This document shows positions 19,941 to 29,401 of a DNA stretch of 64,000 bases, one piece after another. Positions within the stretch are counted from its first letter, which is position 1; every line of letters starts with the position of its first letter. The stretch covers positions 787,280 through 851,279 of the forward strand of contig NZ_JAGYPG010000002.1 in the NCBI RefSeq assembly GCF_018343625.1, in the 5' to 3' direction. The notes beneath the pieces are model-generated. The model was not told the DNA's origin. It searched no databases and saw only the letters and a program-made list of their open reading frames with translations. Source of the stretch: Lederbergia citri. Lineage in GTDB: Bacteria > Bacillota > Bacilli > Bacillales > Bacillaceae_C. A program made the position numbers and the translations under genes.

Positions 19941-21218
19941 TCACTGGCCATTTAATAAAACACCCGCAATCTCCCGGAAGCCTTTTCGAATATACTCGGC
20001 TAGTAATTCCCCAGTAATCGACTCACCTTTCTGAACAGAGGCAATAACGATTCCACCTCCACTGCTTCTCCCTGCTACAAGTGCTCGCTCTTCGCTAGCT
20101 GCTACGATTCCTTGAAGGAACGCTTCGTCGGATATGATTCCATTAACAAAAAACCATAGATTGATACCGTCATCCTGTCGTCCGGTCGATGCTATGATAA
20201 AAATATCCTGGTATGTTCCATGCCGCATCATTTCCGAGCTTTTTGCAGGCATTACGATTGCTTCATCTTTTCCAAAAGGCTCATCAGAAAAATACATGAT
20301 AAACCTTTCACACCAACCAATCCTAGCGCCAACTGTAGATGTAGCCATTACTTTTAACGGGATTGGTGTAGTCAGCTCGGCATAATCTTTCGTTTTCTTA
20401 AAAATTGACTCGTTTATTTTTAGAGGTTTCACCTTGTCCTCGTCCGGACGCAAAATCATTTGTGGTTTCGGGACTTTTGGATGCGGCTGAATATCAATGT
20501 TTGTTTCGTATACTTCTCTAATGCGTTCTCTCTGCAAAACATCGCCAGTGTTTCCGATTGCACTAATTTGACCCTCATTTAGAAGCAGAAGTCGATCACA
20601 ATAAAGACTGGCAAGATTCAAATCATGAAAAATAGACACAACTGTTAAATCATGTTCTCGTGTCCATTTTTTCAATAAATCTAATAGATCCTTCTGAAAA
20701 GATAAATCCAAATGATTCGTCGGTTCGTCCAAAAGAAGAATTTTCGGTTGTTGAGCAAGTGCTTGAGCGAGAAAGACACGTTGGCGTTCCCCACCGGAAA
20801 GCTCATGCAACAGTTTATCTTGAAAAATCTCGACTCCCGTTAAAGCCATTGCTTCATTAATTATTTTTTCATCATGAGCATCCGTACGCCCGAGCCATCC
20901 TCTTTGATGCGCATATCGACCTAACGAAACGGTTTCTCGAACCGTATAGGCAAAAACTTCAGATGCGACCTGAGGCAAAACGGCCGTTATTTTTGCTAAT
21001 TCCTTAGTTGAGTAGTTTCTAAGATCCTGGCCATTAATAAAAATTTCTCCTTGATTAGGCGTAAGCAAACCACTAATCATTTTCAGTAAAGTCGTTTTTC
21101 CGCTCCCATTCGGTCCTAAAATACCGAATAATTCACCAGTCTCCACAGAAAACGACACATCTTTTAATACACTAAATCCGGGGTAGCCTCCATATAATCC
21201 GCTAACTTGAAGCATCAT
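19941..21218 (-). CDS. btuD: Corrinoid ABC transporter ATPase fused to a CbiZ-type amidohydrolase domain
   Basis: A 425-residue fusion. Residues 1-250 are an ABC ATPase with Walker A GPNGSGKTT, signature ELSGGERQR and Walker B ILLLDEPTNHLD. The C-terminal 150 residues resemble CbiZ, the adenosylcobinamide amidohydrolase used for salvage of incomplete corrinoids (VMATSTVGARIGWCERF, SGGGIVIASVQKG). B. subtilis YvrA, as I recall, has the same fusion. It starts directly after the btuC stop, so the operon is btuF-btuC-btuD under the cobalamin riboswitch. The protein should energise uptake of B12 or its precursors and help remodel them. Confidence 0.88.
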   Translation of the reverse strand: MMLQVSGLYGGYPGFSVLKDVSFSVETGELFGILGPNGSGKTTLLKMISGLLTPNQGEIFINGQDLRNYSTKELAKITAVLPQVASEVFAYTVRETVSLGRYAHQRGWLGRTDAHDEKIINEAMALTGVEIFQDKLLHELSGGERQRVFLAQALAQQPKILLLDEPTNHLDLSFQKDLLDLLKKWTREHDLTVVSIFHDLNLASLYCDRLLLLNEGQISAIGNTGDVLQRERIREVYETNIDIQPHPKVPKPQMILRPDEDKVKPLKINESIFKKTKDYAELTTPIPLKVMATSTVGARIGWCERFIMYFSDEPFGKDEAIVMPAKSSEMMRHGTYQDIFIIASTGRQDDGINLWFFVNGIISDEAFLQGIVAASEERALVAGRSSGGGIVIASVQKGESITGELLAEYIRKGFREIAGVLLNGQ

Positions 21219-22265
21219 CTATCCCCTTCTTTCCATTCGTCTTTTTACTAAAATCGATGCAAAAGCAGGCGCTCCAATTAAGGCGGTGATGACGCCGATT
21301 GGGAGTTCCGCTGGTTGAATAATCGTACGCGCTACTAAATCGGCCAAAATCAAAAATCCTGCTCCGACTAACATTGATAATGGCAATAAATGCTTGTGAT
21401 CCGGTCCTGAAAGTATCCTTACGAAATGCGGAATGACGAGTCCAACAAAACCGATTGTTCCTGAAACTGCAACAGCAGCACCTGTTAGTAAAGAACCTGC
21501 TAATAAAATTGCAAGTTTTCTTTTCTCTACATTCACGCCTAGATGCTTTGCGCGCTCCTCGCCAAACGTCATCGCATTTAGTTCCCTAACATTCATCATA
21601 AGAATCAATCCGCCAATCATTAAGAAAGGCAAAATAAGCCGGACATAACTCCAACCGCGCATCGAAACACTTCCTAGCAGCCAGCCTATAATTTGCCTTA
21701 ATTCTTCTCCGGAAAGGGCAATCATTAAAGACAAAACGGCTCCTAAAAATGAGCTGAAGATGATTCCCGTTAAAATAATCGTCTCCACTTTCATTGAAGG
21801 CTCTATCGTTCTTGCAAAAAATAAAACGAGGAAAATAGTGATGAAGGAAGCGACTATGCTTATTAACGGCAAAGTAAATAAACCTGCGAATGGCAGTGAG
21901 ATTTGAAAAAATAACACTACGACCGCACCAACAGAAGCTCCAGATGAAACACCTAAAGTATAGGGATCTGCGAGTGGATTTCGGAGCAGTCCTTGGAAAG
22001 CCGCTCCTGCAATAGCAAGAGAAGCTCCCACTAGACCTGCCAAAATAACACGAGGAAGGCGGATATTCATGACAATATTCGTCATGAGATTCGCCTCATT
22101 ATTATGATGTATTTGAAAAATAATAGTCACGATGTTTTTAAACGGCACATGGACCGCCCCAATGGCGATTCCTAAAAAAACCGCCAATAGTAAAAATACG
22201 GACGCCGCTACATATGAAATTAATTTTTTATTTCCCGAAAACGTCCGGGTAAATGGCTTTTGCAA
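21219..22265 (-). CDS. btuC: Corrinoid ABC transporter permease
   Basis: A 348-residue FecCD/BtuC-type permease with about ten membrane helices; family motifs RLPRVILAGLVGASLAIAG (N-terminal part), LGVSSGA and a C-terminal DLVARTI-PAELPIGV stretch are visible. It forms the membrane channel for the lipoprotein BtuF and the ATPase downstream. The open frame begins at a TTG (22265) within the last 38 bases of btuF, so the two genes overlap and are probably translationally coupled; the exact start is uncertain. Confidence 0.92.
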   Translation of the reverse strand: MQKPFTRTFSGNKKLISYVAASVFLLLAVFLGIAIGAVHVPFKNIVTIIFQIHHNNEANLMTNIVMNIRLPRVILAGLVGASLAIAGAAFQGLLRNPLADPYTLGVSSGASVGAVVVLFFQISLPFAGLFTLPLISIVASFITIFLVLFFARTIEPSMKVETIILTGIIFSSFLGAVLSLMIALSGEELRQIIGWLLGSVSMRGWSYVRLILPFLMIGGLILMMNVRELNAMTFGEERAKHLGVNVEKRKLAILLAGSLLTGAAVAVSGTIGFVGLVIPHFVRILSGPDHKHLLPLSMLVGAGFLILADLVARTIIQPAELPIGVITALIGAPAFASILVKRRMERRG

Positions 22266-23214
22266 GCTCCTCTACTCCTTCAACAATCCGTGGACCTGGA
22301 CGACTTACAAGGTCCTCATTCACTAAGTAAACTTGATTTTCTTTAACAGCGGCAATATCTTTCCAAGCAGCACGACCTTTAATCTCATCAGCTGCATTTT
22401 CAACATATCCTACAGTCGTAATAATCGTATCCGGGTTGATTTCGACTACTGCCTCTTCATTAATCGGAATCCATCCCTCTTGATCACTCACAGCATTTTT
22501 AGCATTAATTAGCTCAAGCATTTCGTTCATAAACGTATTTTTTCCTGTTGTATAAATCTCTGGAGCAGGTGAAACTTCAACAAATACTGTTTTTTGCTCT
22601 GAGATGGAAGCTGCTTTCTTTTGAATGTCATCCAATTTTGATTTCAAATCTTGGTTAAGCTGTTCAGCTTCTGCCGTTTTTCCAATTGCTTTACCAATCA
22701 TTTCAGTCGATGTATATACACCTTCGAAGCTTTGTGCTTCATTCACCACAAGTACCGTCACACCGCTATCTTTCAGCTGCTTTAGACCCGCTTCCCAATA
22801 AGAGGCGACTGATCCGTGTGCAAGAACAAGGTCCGGATTTAACGAGAGAATTTTTTCTACATTCAATTCCATACCTGCTACCTTTTCTTTTGTAGCTGCT
22901 TCTTCTGGATAATTATCGAGTTCAGATACACCGACTATTGCATCGCCTTCGCCTAACGCATAGACAATCTCTGTGTTACTTGGAATCAACGAAACAATTT
23001 TTTCTGGTTTTTTCTCTATGATTACATCTGTATCAGAAGCGTCTTTTATCGTAACTGGGAAAGCTTCTTCCGTTTTATTCGTATTTTCATCCGTCTGTTC
23101 AGAGACAGGCTGTTTGTTAGTATCTGTATTTTTATTATTCCCTTCATTTCCGCATGCTGCTAAAAGTCCAAAAACAAGTAAAAATGCAGCAAATAAACCA
23201 TATAAATTTTTCAT
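22228..23214 (-). CDS. btuF: Corrinoid-binding lipoprotein
   Basis: A 328-residue BtuF/TroA-like substrate-binding protein. The signal peptide ends in the lipobox LLAACG, so the mature protein is anchored at Cys21 to the outer face of the membrane. A low-complexity Asn/Lys/Thr linker follows. The two-lobed domain has the family motifs VSLIPSNTEIVYALGEGD and NPDLVLAHGS. It is first in the operon behind a cobalamin riboswitch and terminator, which confirms corrinoid rather than siderophore specificity. The start ATG at 23214 follows GGGGGAAC. Confidence 0.92.
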   Translation of the reverse strand: MKNLYGLFAAFLLVFGLLAACGNEGNNKNTDTNKQPVSEQTDENTNKTEEAFPVTIKDASDTDVIIEKKPEKIVSLIPSNTEIVYALGEGDAIVGVSELDNYPEEAATKEKVAGMELNVEKILSLNPDLVLAHGSVASYWEAGLKQLKDSGVTVLVVNEAQSFEGVYTSTEMIGKAIGKTAEAEQLNQDLKSKLDDIQKKAASISEQKTVFVEVSPAPEIYTTGKNTFMNEMLELINAKNAVSDQEGWIPINEEAVVEINPDTIITTVGYVENAADEIKGRAAWKDIAAVKENQVYLVNEDLVSRPGPRIVEGVEELAKAIYPDVFGK

Positions 23215-23281
23215 TCTTATGTTCCCCCTTGAAAAAAGTTTTACTAAAGCTATTTAAATATGTAAGAGCGCCTTGCAAAAT

Positions 23282-23312
23282 AAAAAACATCCCCAGAACA
23301 TGGAGATGTGCG
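23282..23312 (-). terminator. Terminator of the cobalamin riboswitch
   Basis: On the minus strand ACATCTCC and GGGGATGT form a stem followed by TTTTTTATTTT, between the aptamer and btuF. Confidence 0.8.
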
Positions 23313-23359
23313 TCAACAATTAATAAACTTGATTCTTCTCCACCTCCCTATCCTCGTAG

Positions 23360-23532
23360 GTTTATTGGTGCAATGGAATCGGCAGGTCTCCTGGCTTTTG
23401 ATCATCACTTACTACTCCTTCCCATGCACAAGGCACAGTGGTTTATGCAGCAAGCTCCCAATTACAGTGGCGGGACCGCGTTGGATTTTAACCAACTTCC
23501 CTTTTCAGCTTCCCTATGAAGGAAGCACCGAT
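23360..23532 (-). ncRNA. Cobalamin (B12) riboswitch
   Basis: The minus strand has the consensus blocks in order: GGTGCTTCC (23521-23529), AAAGGGAAG, a GGTCCCGCCACTG block, and the B12 box AAGCCAGGAGACCTGCC (23381-23397). A TATAAT box lies upstream at 23566-23571. With adenosylcobalamin bound, the terminator before btuF should form, so import is shut off when B12 is plentiful. Open frames on the plus strand here are artefacts. Confidence 0.95.
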
Positions 23533-23663
23533 ATCCAAGCTATTTAGTTTTAAGATACCTCATTGATTATACATCTTTTTTACTAAACCTACATCTTTTT
23601 TATTCGGTTCTGGTCATAATAATGAAGTATATCATTTGAGATTTTTAATATGGAGGTTTGAAA

Positions 23664-24866
23664 ATGGGATGGTTCATCGGGATCTTACTCGTTATTGCCC
23701 TAGTTGGCGTATGGTTCTATGCCGATTTTCACCTCGGTCTTTATTTGCATAATAAGCGCTGGAAAAAACGTTCTTATCCACTGAGAAAAGGTCATCTTCA
23801 ATTAATTACAAACGGAGTAGATTTATTTGAGACATATTTTAAAGACTTGCGAGAAGCTAGGTCTAACATACATATTTTATTTTATATCGTAAAAAATGAC
23901 CGTTTTAGCCAAATATTTTGGGAAGTATTAATAGAAAAAGCTCAGGAAGGTGTAAAAGTTCGATTGCTCCTCGACTGGATAGGCAGCCGCCAAGTTCGAA
24001 AAGAATGGATCGAAAAAGCGCGAAGTTGCGGTATGGAAATTAGTTTTTGCCATATTCCTCGTTTACCGTTTCTCATTTTTACATTGCAACAAAGAAATCA
24101 TCGGAAAATCACGATTATAGATAATCGTATCGGGTATTTAGGTGGTTACAATATTGGCAAAGAATATATTGATTTGGAGCCGAAGCTATCGCCTTGGCGT
24201 GATTATCATATTCGGATAAGGGGTGAAGGAATTTCAGATCTACAGAATGAATTCTTGGTCGATTGGGTGCGAGCTACCAAAAAGGAAGTTCCGGAATTTG
24301 AGGATAACTTTGTTGATAATGAGGATTTCCAGATGCTGCATCGATTCTATCCGTCAGAAGGAATTGGTGTGGAACATCATCTTCTCAAACTGATTGATGG
24401 AGCGAAAAATTCTCTTATGATCGGAACCCCATATTTTATCCCCACTGATGCAATCATGGAATCAATCGAAGCCGCATTAAAAAGAGGCGTTTCCCTAACA
24501 GTTCTAGTGCCAGAAACGGCTGATCATCCAATAGTGAAGGAAGCTTCATTTCCTTCTTTGCGTAGGTTGCTAGTGGGAGGTGGGCAAGTCTACCAGTTTG
24601 AAAAAGGTTTTTTCCATGCGAAAGTGATGATTGTAGATGGAGAAGTTTGTGATATTGGAACTACCAATTTTGACCGAAGAAGCATTTTATTAAATCATGA
24701 GATCAATTGTTATATATACGATAAAAATTTTATTACAGATGTTGAACATGCCTTAGAAGAGGATATTAGCCATTCACGCCAACTGTCGTTAGAAAAATTG
24801 AATAATGTTAGCTTCGGCTCAAAGTTGAAGGAAATTCTGGGGTGGATGATTAAAGGGTTGTTGTAA
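23664..24866 (+). CDS. clsB: Cardiolipin synthase / phospholipase D family (YwjE-type)
   Basis: A 400-residue membrane-associated enzyme that joins two phosphatidylglycerol molecules to cardiolipin. The N-terminus has one membrane helix (GWFIGILLVIALVGVWFY). Two HxKxxxxD phospholipase D motifs are present: HRKITIID and HAKVMIVDG, followed by GTTNFDRRS. The ATG at 23664 fits the GGAGG 7 bases upstream; a TTG at 23658 in frame is too close to it. B. subtilis has the related gene ywjE in the same neighbourhood. A dispersed repeat starts directly after its stop. Confidence 0.9.
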   Translation: MGWFIGILLVIALVGVWFYADFHLGLYLHNKRWKKRSYPLRKGHLQLITNGVDLFETYFKDLREARSNIHILFYIVKNDRFSQIFWEVLIEKAQEGVKVRLLLDWIGSRQVRKEWIEKARSCGMEISFCHIPRLPFLIFTLQQRNHRKITIIDNRIGYLGGYNIGKEYIDLEPKLSPWRDYHIRIRGEGISDLQNEFLVDWVRATKKEVPEFEDNFVDNEDFQMLHRFYPSEGIGVEHHLLKLIDGAKNSLMIGTPYFIPTDAIMESIEAALKRGVSLTVLVPETADHPIVKEASFPSLRRLLVGGGQVYQFEKGFFHAKVMIVDGEVCDIGTTNFDRRSILLNHEINCYIYDKNFITDVEHALEEDISHSRQLSLEKLNNVSFGSKLKEILGWMIKGLL

Positions 24867-24867
24867 T

Positions 24868-25073
24868 AAGGAAAGCGAAACGCCTGTTTATCGGCGTACA
24901 GGCTCACAGGATGTGGGTCGGTCGATGTCGCCACAGGACATGGCGGCTTTTAGTCGATGTTCCTTCATTGGCCACCGAAGGAAACACGTTGAGCCTTTAA
25001 GGTGAATCGATGTTTACTTATCGTAGGGACAAGGACAAGAAGTTTGTACACCGATAGGCGCTGAGCTGGACAG
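24868..25073 (+). repeat. Dispersed intergenic repeat, copy b (after cls stop)
   Basis: It starts GGAAAGCGAAACGCC right behind the cls stop and ends CCGATAGGCGCTGAGC then TGGACAG. It carries the shared blocks GGAAACACG and CGATGTTTACTTATCGTAGG. At about 205 bp it is a long member of the family. Confidence 0.85.
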
Positions 25074-25075
25074 AA

Positions 25076-25101
25076 AAGGTGTCTCCATAAAGAGACACCT
25101 T
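25076..25101 (-). terminator. Terminator of argS
   Basis: On the minus strand AAGGTGTCTC and GAGACACCTT form a perfect 10-bp stem, followed by TTTTCTG. It is 7 bp after the argS stop. Confidence 0.75.
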
Positions 25102-25107
25102 CCCCAC

Positions 25108-26778
25108 TTACATCTTCTCCGGTGCAGATACGCCAACTAATGCGAGAGCATTTTTCAACGTAATTTGCACAGATTTTATTAAAGCTAACCGCGCTTTTGT
25201 TTCTTCCGGATTTTCTTCATTCAATACTTTTTCAGCATTGTAAAAGCTATGGAAGAATGAAGCTAGTTCAAAAATATAATGAGTAATTCGATGAGGAATC
25301 CGTTTCTCTGCTGCATCTGCAATAATTTGCGGGAACTCGCCAAGTTTTTTCAATAAGTCCTCGGATTTTTCACTCGTTAAGACGGAAAGATTTGCTTCAC
25401 CATCAACAGAGAATCCTTTTTCTTCTGCCGAACGGAGTATACTCCAAATTCGTGCATGCGCGTATTGAGCGTAGTACACAGGGTTCTCGTTCGATTCGGA
25501 AACGGCTAAGTCCAAGTCAAAGTCCATATGAGTGTCTGAACTTCTCATCGCAAAGAAATAGCGAACAGCATCCAAGCCAACTTCTTCAATTAATTCGCGC
25601 ATCGTGACTGCCTTTCCAGTCCGTTTGCTCATTTTCATTTTCTCGCCATCTTTATACAGATGAACGAGCTGGATGATTTCCACTTCTAGACGGTCACGTT
25701 CGTAACCCATTGCCTCAATCGCTGCTTTCATACGAGGGATATAACCGTGATGATCGGCACCCCAAATATTAATTAGCTTATCAAAACCTCTAGCAAGTTT
25801 ATCTAGGTGATACGCAATATCTGGCGTTAAGTATGTGTACGTTCCATCATTTTTAATGAGAACACGGTCTTTGTCATCGCCAAACTCTGTTGATCTAAAC
25901 CATGTCGCTCCATCCAGCTCATAAATATGACCTCTTTCACGAAGTTGATCAAGAGCCGGCTGGATTTTATTGTTTTCATATAAAGATGTTTCTGAATACC
26001 ATACGTCGAAATACACTCGGAAATTTTCTAGATCCTTTTTTAACTTCTCTAATTCATATTCCAACCCGAATTTACGGAAAAAGTCAAAGCGAGTTTTTTC
26101 ATCTACATTGACGTATTTATCCCCAAATTCTTCAGCAAGTTTTTGGCCAATACCGATAATATCTTGTCCATGATACCCATCTTCCGGCATCTCTTTTTCA
26201 AGTCCTAGTGCTTGAAAATAGCGTGCCTCAACGGATAAGGCTAAATTATGAATTTGATTTCCGGCATCGTTTATATAATATTCACGAGATACATCGTATC
26301 CTGCTTTATCAAGAATATTGCATAACGAATCTCCAACTGCCGCCCCGCGCGCATGTCCAAGGTGGAGGTCACCAGTAGGGTTCGCAGACACGAACTCGAC
26401 TTGGATTTTTTCACCATTCCCAGCATTTGAGCGACCGTACTCAGAACCTTGCTCAAGAATCGTATGAATAATATCTGATAAATAGCTATTGTCCATGTAA
26501 AAGTTAATAAAACCTGGTCCGGCAATTTCTATTTTTTCGATTGAAGCCTTTGAACTGTCAAAATGAGCTTGAATTTGTTCAGCTATCGCACGAGGTGCTT
26601 TTTTCGCGATACGGGCAAGCTGCATCGCCATGTTTGTAGAATAATCACCATGCGCTTTATCCTTCGGTGTTTCGAGGATAACTTCGGGAAGCTGTTCTTC
26701 AGTTGCAAGCTCTGCTTTTAAGACAGCGGCTTTAATTTCTTGCTTCAATTTTTCTTGAATTTGTTCAACAATATTCAT
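25108..26778 (-). CDS. argS: Arginyl-tRNA synthetase
   Basis: A 556-residue class I synthetase that charges tRNA-Arg. The HIGH-type motif is in [11 protein letters not shown] (about residue 135) and the KMSKS-type motif is [10 protein letters not shown] (about residue 373). An Arg-specific N-terminal domain and the C-terminal DALR anticodon domain, ending in a typical [12 protein letters not shown] segment, are complete. The ATG overlaps the ywiB stop by four bases (ATGA), so the two are co-translated. The same pair (ywiB-argS) exists in B. subtilis. Confidence 0.98.
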   Translation of the reverse strand: MNIVEQIQEKLKQEIKAAVLKAELATEEQLPEVILETPKDKAHGDYSTNMAMQLARIAKKAPRAIAEQIQAHFDSSKASIEKIEIAGPGFINFYMDNSYLSDIIHTILEQGSEYGRSNAGNGEKIQVEFVSANPTGDLHLGHARGAAVGDSLCNILDKAGYDVSREYYINDAGNQIHNLALSVEARYFQALGLEKEMPEDGYHGQDIIGIGQKLAEEFGDKYVNVDEKTRFDFFRKFGLEYELEKLKKDLENFRVYFDVWYSETSLYENNKIQPALDQLRERGHIYELDGATWFRSTEFGDDKDRVLIKNDGTYTYLTPDIAYHLDKLARGFDKLINIWGADHHGYIPRMKAAIEAMGYERDRLEVEIIQLVHLYKDGEKMKMSKRTGKAVTMRELIEEVGLDAVRYFFAMRSSDTHMDFDLDLAVSESNENPVYYAQYAHARIWSILRSAEEKGFSVDGEANLSVLTSEKSEDLLKKLGEFPQIIADAAEKRIPHRITHYIFELASFFHSFYNAEKVLNEENPEETKARLALIKSVQITLKNALALVGVSAPEKM

Positions 26779-27194
26779 AGCTTGTCCTCCTTATATTCTA
26801 GGTCCATTTCGTAATATCCGGCGAGTGTGCCTTGCATCGATAAATCATAAGCTAAACTTAATTTACCATTTTCATGACTCAGCTTTTTAGTGTCTGTCAT
26901 TAAGAAAATCGTTCCTAATGTACTTTCGTGTGTACCATGCTTTTGCTCTGACAGACTGAAGCTCAACCTCATTTTAAGTAGGCCACTTCGTAAAATAGTC
27001 GCTTCATCCTGCAAAATTTTAACAACTGTATGGATTGTGCCTTCTTCTTGAATTTCATCATATTTTAAATAAATTGTCTTCCCCTTCTGATAACGAGTAC
27101 CAAAAACGGTCAATTCATATGTCTCAATCTCATCATCGATCCTCACTCTTGTCGTGAGTTGGATTTTGACTGGGTTTTGTGTATCCACGGTCAA
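26775..27194 (-). CDS. ywiB: DUF1934 family protein (YwiB)
   Basis: A 139-residue cytoplasmic beta-barrel protein (calycin-like) of the DUF1934 family, always found ahead of argS in Bacillaceae as far as I know; function unknown. Family features are the N-terminal [20 protein letters not shown] and the C-terminal [19 protein letters not shown] at 27194 is the likely start, 4-5 bases behind GGTGG; a GTG at 27188 is an alternative. It overlaps argS by four bases. Confidence 0.88.
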   Translation of the reverse strand: MTVDTQNPVKIQLTTRVRIDDEIETYELTVFGTRYQKGKTIYLKYDEIQEEGTIHTVVKILQDEATILRSGLLKMRLSFSLSEQKHGTHESTLGTIFLMTDTKKLSHENGKLSLAYDLSMQGTLAGYYEMDLEYKEDKL

Positions 27195-27346
27195 AAAACC
27201 ACCTTTATCTATAGTTAACCTTTATATTATAGGAAACTTTTATACGGAAGTCTATTTTGGTTTTGTTAAAATGAATTATTCTCTTTATTAATGATTAATG
27301 GTGGGATATAATGGAAAACGACAAAATTCGATAATAGGGGACTCAT

Positions 27347-28459
27347 ATGTTTTTAGGAATGGCAATTAATTTTTGTGTGTTGTTTACATTTAGTGTGCTC
27401 TCTTACTGGCCCTTTCAAACTCGGGTTCGTTTTCATATGCCTTTTCCATCCTTACATCCATTTTTCATTGCGCTTATCAGTGGAATTACAGGAATAGTGT
27501 TAATGGGGACATCCATTACAATTACAGATGCAATCATTGTGGATGCCCGCATGGCTGTTATTGTGATATCTGGTATTTATGGTGGACCAATTGCCCCATT
27601 GATTAGCGGTTTAATTATTGGTGGAACACGTATTTTTATTACTGGATTAACAACTACTTCTATGATTGTCGGAATAGGAACTATCATTGGTGGATTAGTT
27701 ATTTCTGTTTTTACGATCAGAAAACGTATGACATTTCGAAATGCTCGTTTTTATTTTTATTATTTTCTAATTCAAACTGTAGTGTTACTAGCTATTTTAA
27801 TGGATTTTTCTTGGACCGCGGCTGCTCAAATCTTTTATTTCATTATTTTTTCATTTCTATCATTCTTTACCGTTCTTTTTATTTTAAGAGAATTAAATAT
27901 TCATTTTACTAAAGTAAGTCTAGCAGAAAAATTATCAGAAACTGACTATTTAACAGGGCTTTATAATAATAGGATGTTTCAGAAAGTGACAGAATCTATT
28001 ACGAAAAATACGGATGCTCCTTTTTCTCTCCTTTTACTCGATATTGATTACTTTAAAAGGGTAAACGATACATATGGACATCCGATTGGCGATGAAGTTC
28101 TTCGCGAGCTTGCTTCAAGGTTGAGAAGGTCTTCGCACAGCTATGAGGGGATTGTTTCACGAAATGGTGGAGAGGAATTTTCAGTTATTCTGCCTTATGC
28201 CGAAAAAGAAACGGGAATGGAAGTGGCTGAAATCATTCGGTCTGCGGTGGAAAACGTTCCGTTTACTACGTCTAATGGAATAGATCTTAGCATAACCGTT
28301 TCCGTTGGAGTGACTACTTTCCCTGACAATGGCGATGAAATACAAAAGCTATTTAATCAGTCTGACATTGCCTTATACCATGCAAAAAACACTGGCCGGA
28401 ATAAAGCGGTACATATTGATGAAACAAAAAAGACTTCCCTAAAATCAGTTTCAAGCTGA
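27347..28459 (+). CDS. Membrane diguanylate cyclase (5TM-LYT plus GGDEF)
   Basis: It should make cyclic di-GMP from two GTP. The 370 residues contain an N-terminal membrane sensor of five to six helices (about 1-180) of the LytS/YhcK 5TM type (VDARMAVIVISGIYGGPIAP), then a GGDEF domain with LDIDYFKRVNDTYGHPIGD and the active-site GGEEF at residues 274-278. The inhibitory RxxD site normally five residues before is absent (SYEG instead), so product inhibition is unlikely. It has its own terminator. With the c-di-GMP-I riboswitch at 18.1 kb it shows that this organism uses the messenger. Confidence 0.93.
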   Translation: MFLGMAINFCVLFTFSVLSYWPFQTRVRFHMPFPSLHPFFIALISGITGIVLMGTSITITDAIIVDARMAVIVISGIYGGPIAPLISGLIIGGTRIFITGLTTTSMIVGIGTIIGGLVISVFTIRKRMTFRNARFYFYYFLIQTVVLLAILMDFSWTAAAQIFYFIIFSFLSFFTVLFILRELNIHFTKVSLAEKLSETDYLTGLYNNRMFQKVTESITKNTDAPFSLLLLDIDYFKRVNDTYGHPIGDEVLRELASRLRRSSHSYEGIVSRNGGEEFSVILPYAEKETGMEVAEIIRSAVENVPFTTSNGIDLSITVSVGVTTFPDNGDEIQKLFNQSDIALYHAKNTGRNKAVHIDETKKTSLKSVSS

Positions 28460-28478
28460 TCTTGGGTAGTCTTTTTTT
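28426..28478 (+). terminator. Terminator of the diguanylate cyclase gene
   Basis: AAAAAAGACTTCCC pairs with GGGTAGTCTTTTTTT; the stop codon TGA lies inside the hairpin. Confidence 0.75.
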
Positions 28479-28507
28479 GTCCAGCTTCAAGCGCCTTACG
28501 CTTTTCC
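28478..28507 (-). repeat. Mini version of the dispersed repeat (after speB stop)
   Basis: On the minus strand GGAAAAGCGTAAGGCGC then TTGAAGCTGGACA, both termini of the family joined without the middle, starting 3 bp after the speB stop. Confidence 0.65.
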
Positions 28508-28509
28508 TA

Positions 28510-29382
28510 CTACTTACACCAGCCAAGCAGCATTTCCCTAATGAGCTTGCTTGCAGTATTTGATGTTTGTTCAGAGTGGTCGTAAACAGGTGCCACTTCT
28601 ACAAGATCACAGCCGACAACTTGAACGTCCGAATTGGCGATTTCATGAATGGATGCTAAAAGTTCTTTTGACGTAATGCCACCTGCATCTACTGTTCCCG
28701 TTCCAGGGGCATGAGCAGGGTCAAGAACATCGATATCAATCGTCACATAAACAGGGCGGCCAGACAAAGTCGGCAAAACTTTTTTCAACGGTTCAAGCAC
28801 TTCAAATTTGGCAATTTGCATCCCGTTTTCCTTAGCCCATTCGAATTCTTCTTTCATTCCGGAACGAATTCCAAATGAATAAATGTTTTCTGCGCCAATT
28901 AGGTCTGCTGCCTTTCGAATTGGTGTTGAATGGGAAAGCGGCTCTCCTTCATATTCCGTTCTTAGATCAGTATGGGCATCCATATGAATAACGGCGAGAT
29001 TTGGGTATTTTTTATACATTGCTTTAATGACCGGCCAAGAAACTAGATGCTCCCCACCCATACCAAGCGGAAATTTTCCTGCATCTAGTAACTTGTCGAC
29101 ATATTCTTCAATCATATCAAGACTTTTCTGCGCATTGCCAAACGGAAGTGGAATATCACCTGCATCGTAATATTTAACTTCTGACATTTCTCGATCGAGA
29201 TATGGACTATATTCCTCAAGCCCGATGGATACCTTACGAATATTCCCCGGTCCAAATCGGGACCCGGGACGATAACTAACCGTCCAATCCATAGGCATTC
29301 CATAAATCACAACTTTACTCTCTTCATAACTCGGATGACTGCCTATAAACACATTCCCCGAATAAGCTTCATCAAAACGCAT
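28510..29382 (-). CDS. speB: Agmatinase
   Basis: A 290-residue ureohydrolase that splits agmatine into putrescine and urea. The manganese ligands are present: His in GMGGEHLVSW, the MDAHTDLR motif and TIDIDVLDPAHAPGTG. It lies 20 bp downstream of speE on the same strand, giving the polyamine operon speE-speB known from B. subtilis, in which SpeB makes the putrescine that SpeE converts to spermidine. The start ATG at 29382 follows GAGGAGG. A mini dispersed repeat begins right after its stop. Confidence 0.96.
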   Translation of the reverse strand: MRFDEAYSGNVFIGSHPSYEESKVVIYGMPMDWTVSYRPGSRFGPGNIRKVSIGLEEYSPYLDREMSEVKYYDAGDIPLPFGNAQKSLDMIEEYVDKLLDAGKFPLGMGGEHLVSWPVIKAMYKKYPNLAVIHMDAHTDLRTEYEGEPLSHSTPIRKAADLIGAENIYSFGIRSGMKEEFEWAKENGMQIAKFEVLEPLKKVLPTLSGRPVYVTIDIDVLDPAHAPGTGTVDAGGITSKELLASIHEIANSDVQVVGCDLVEVAPVYDHSEQTSNTASKLIREMLLGWCK

Positions 29383-29401
29383 CTAAATCCTCCTCAATTT
29401 T

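Noticed and set aside
23154..23547. Plus-strand open frames upstream of btuF
   Set aside because: They are the reverse complement of the cobalamin riboswitch and of the btuF start.
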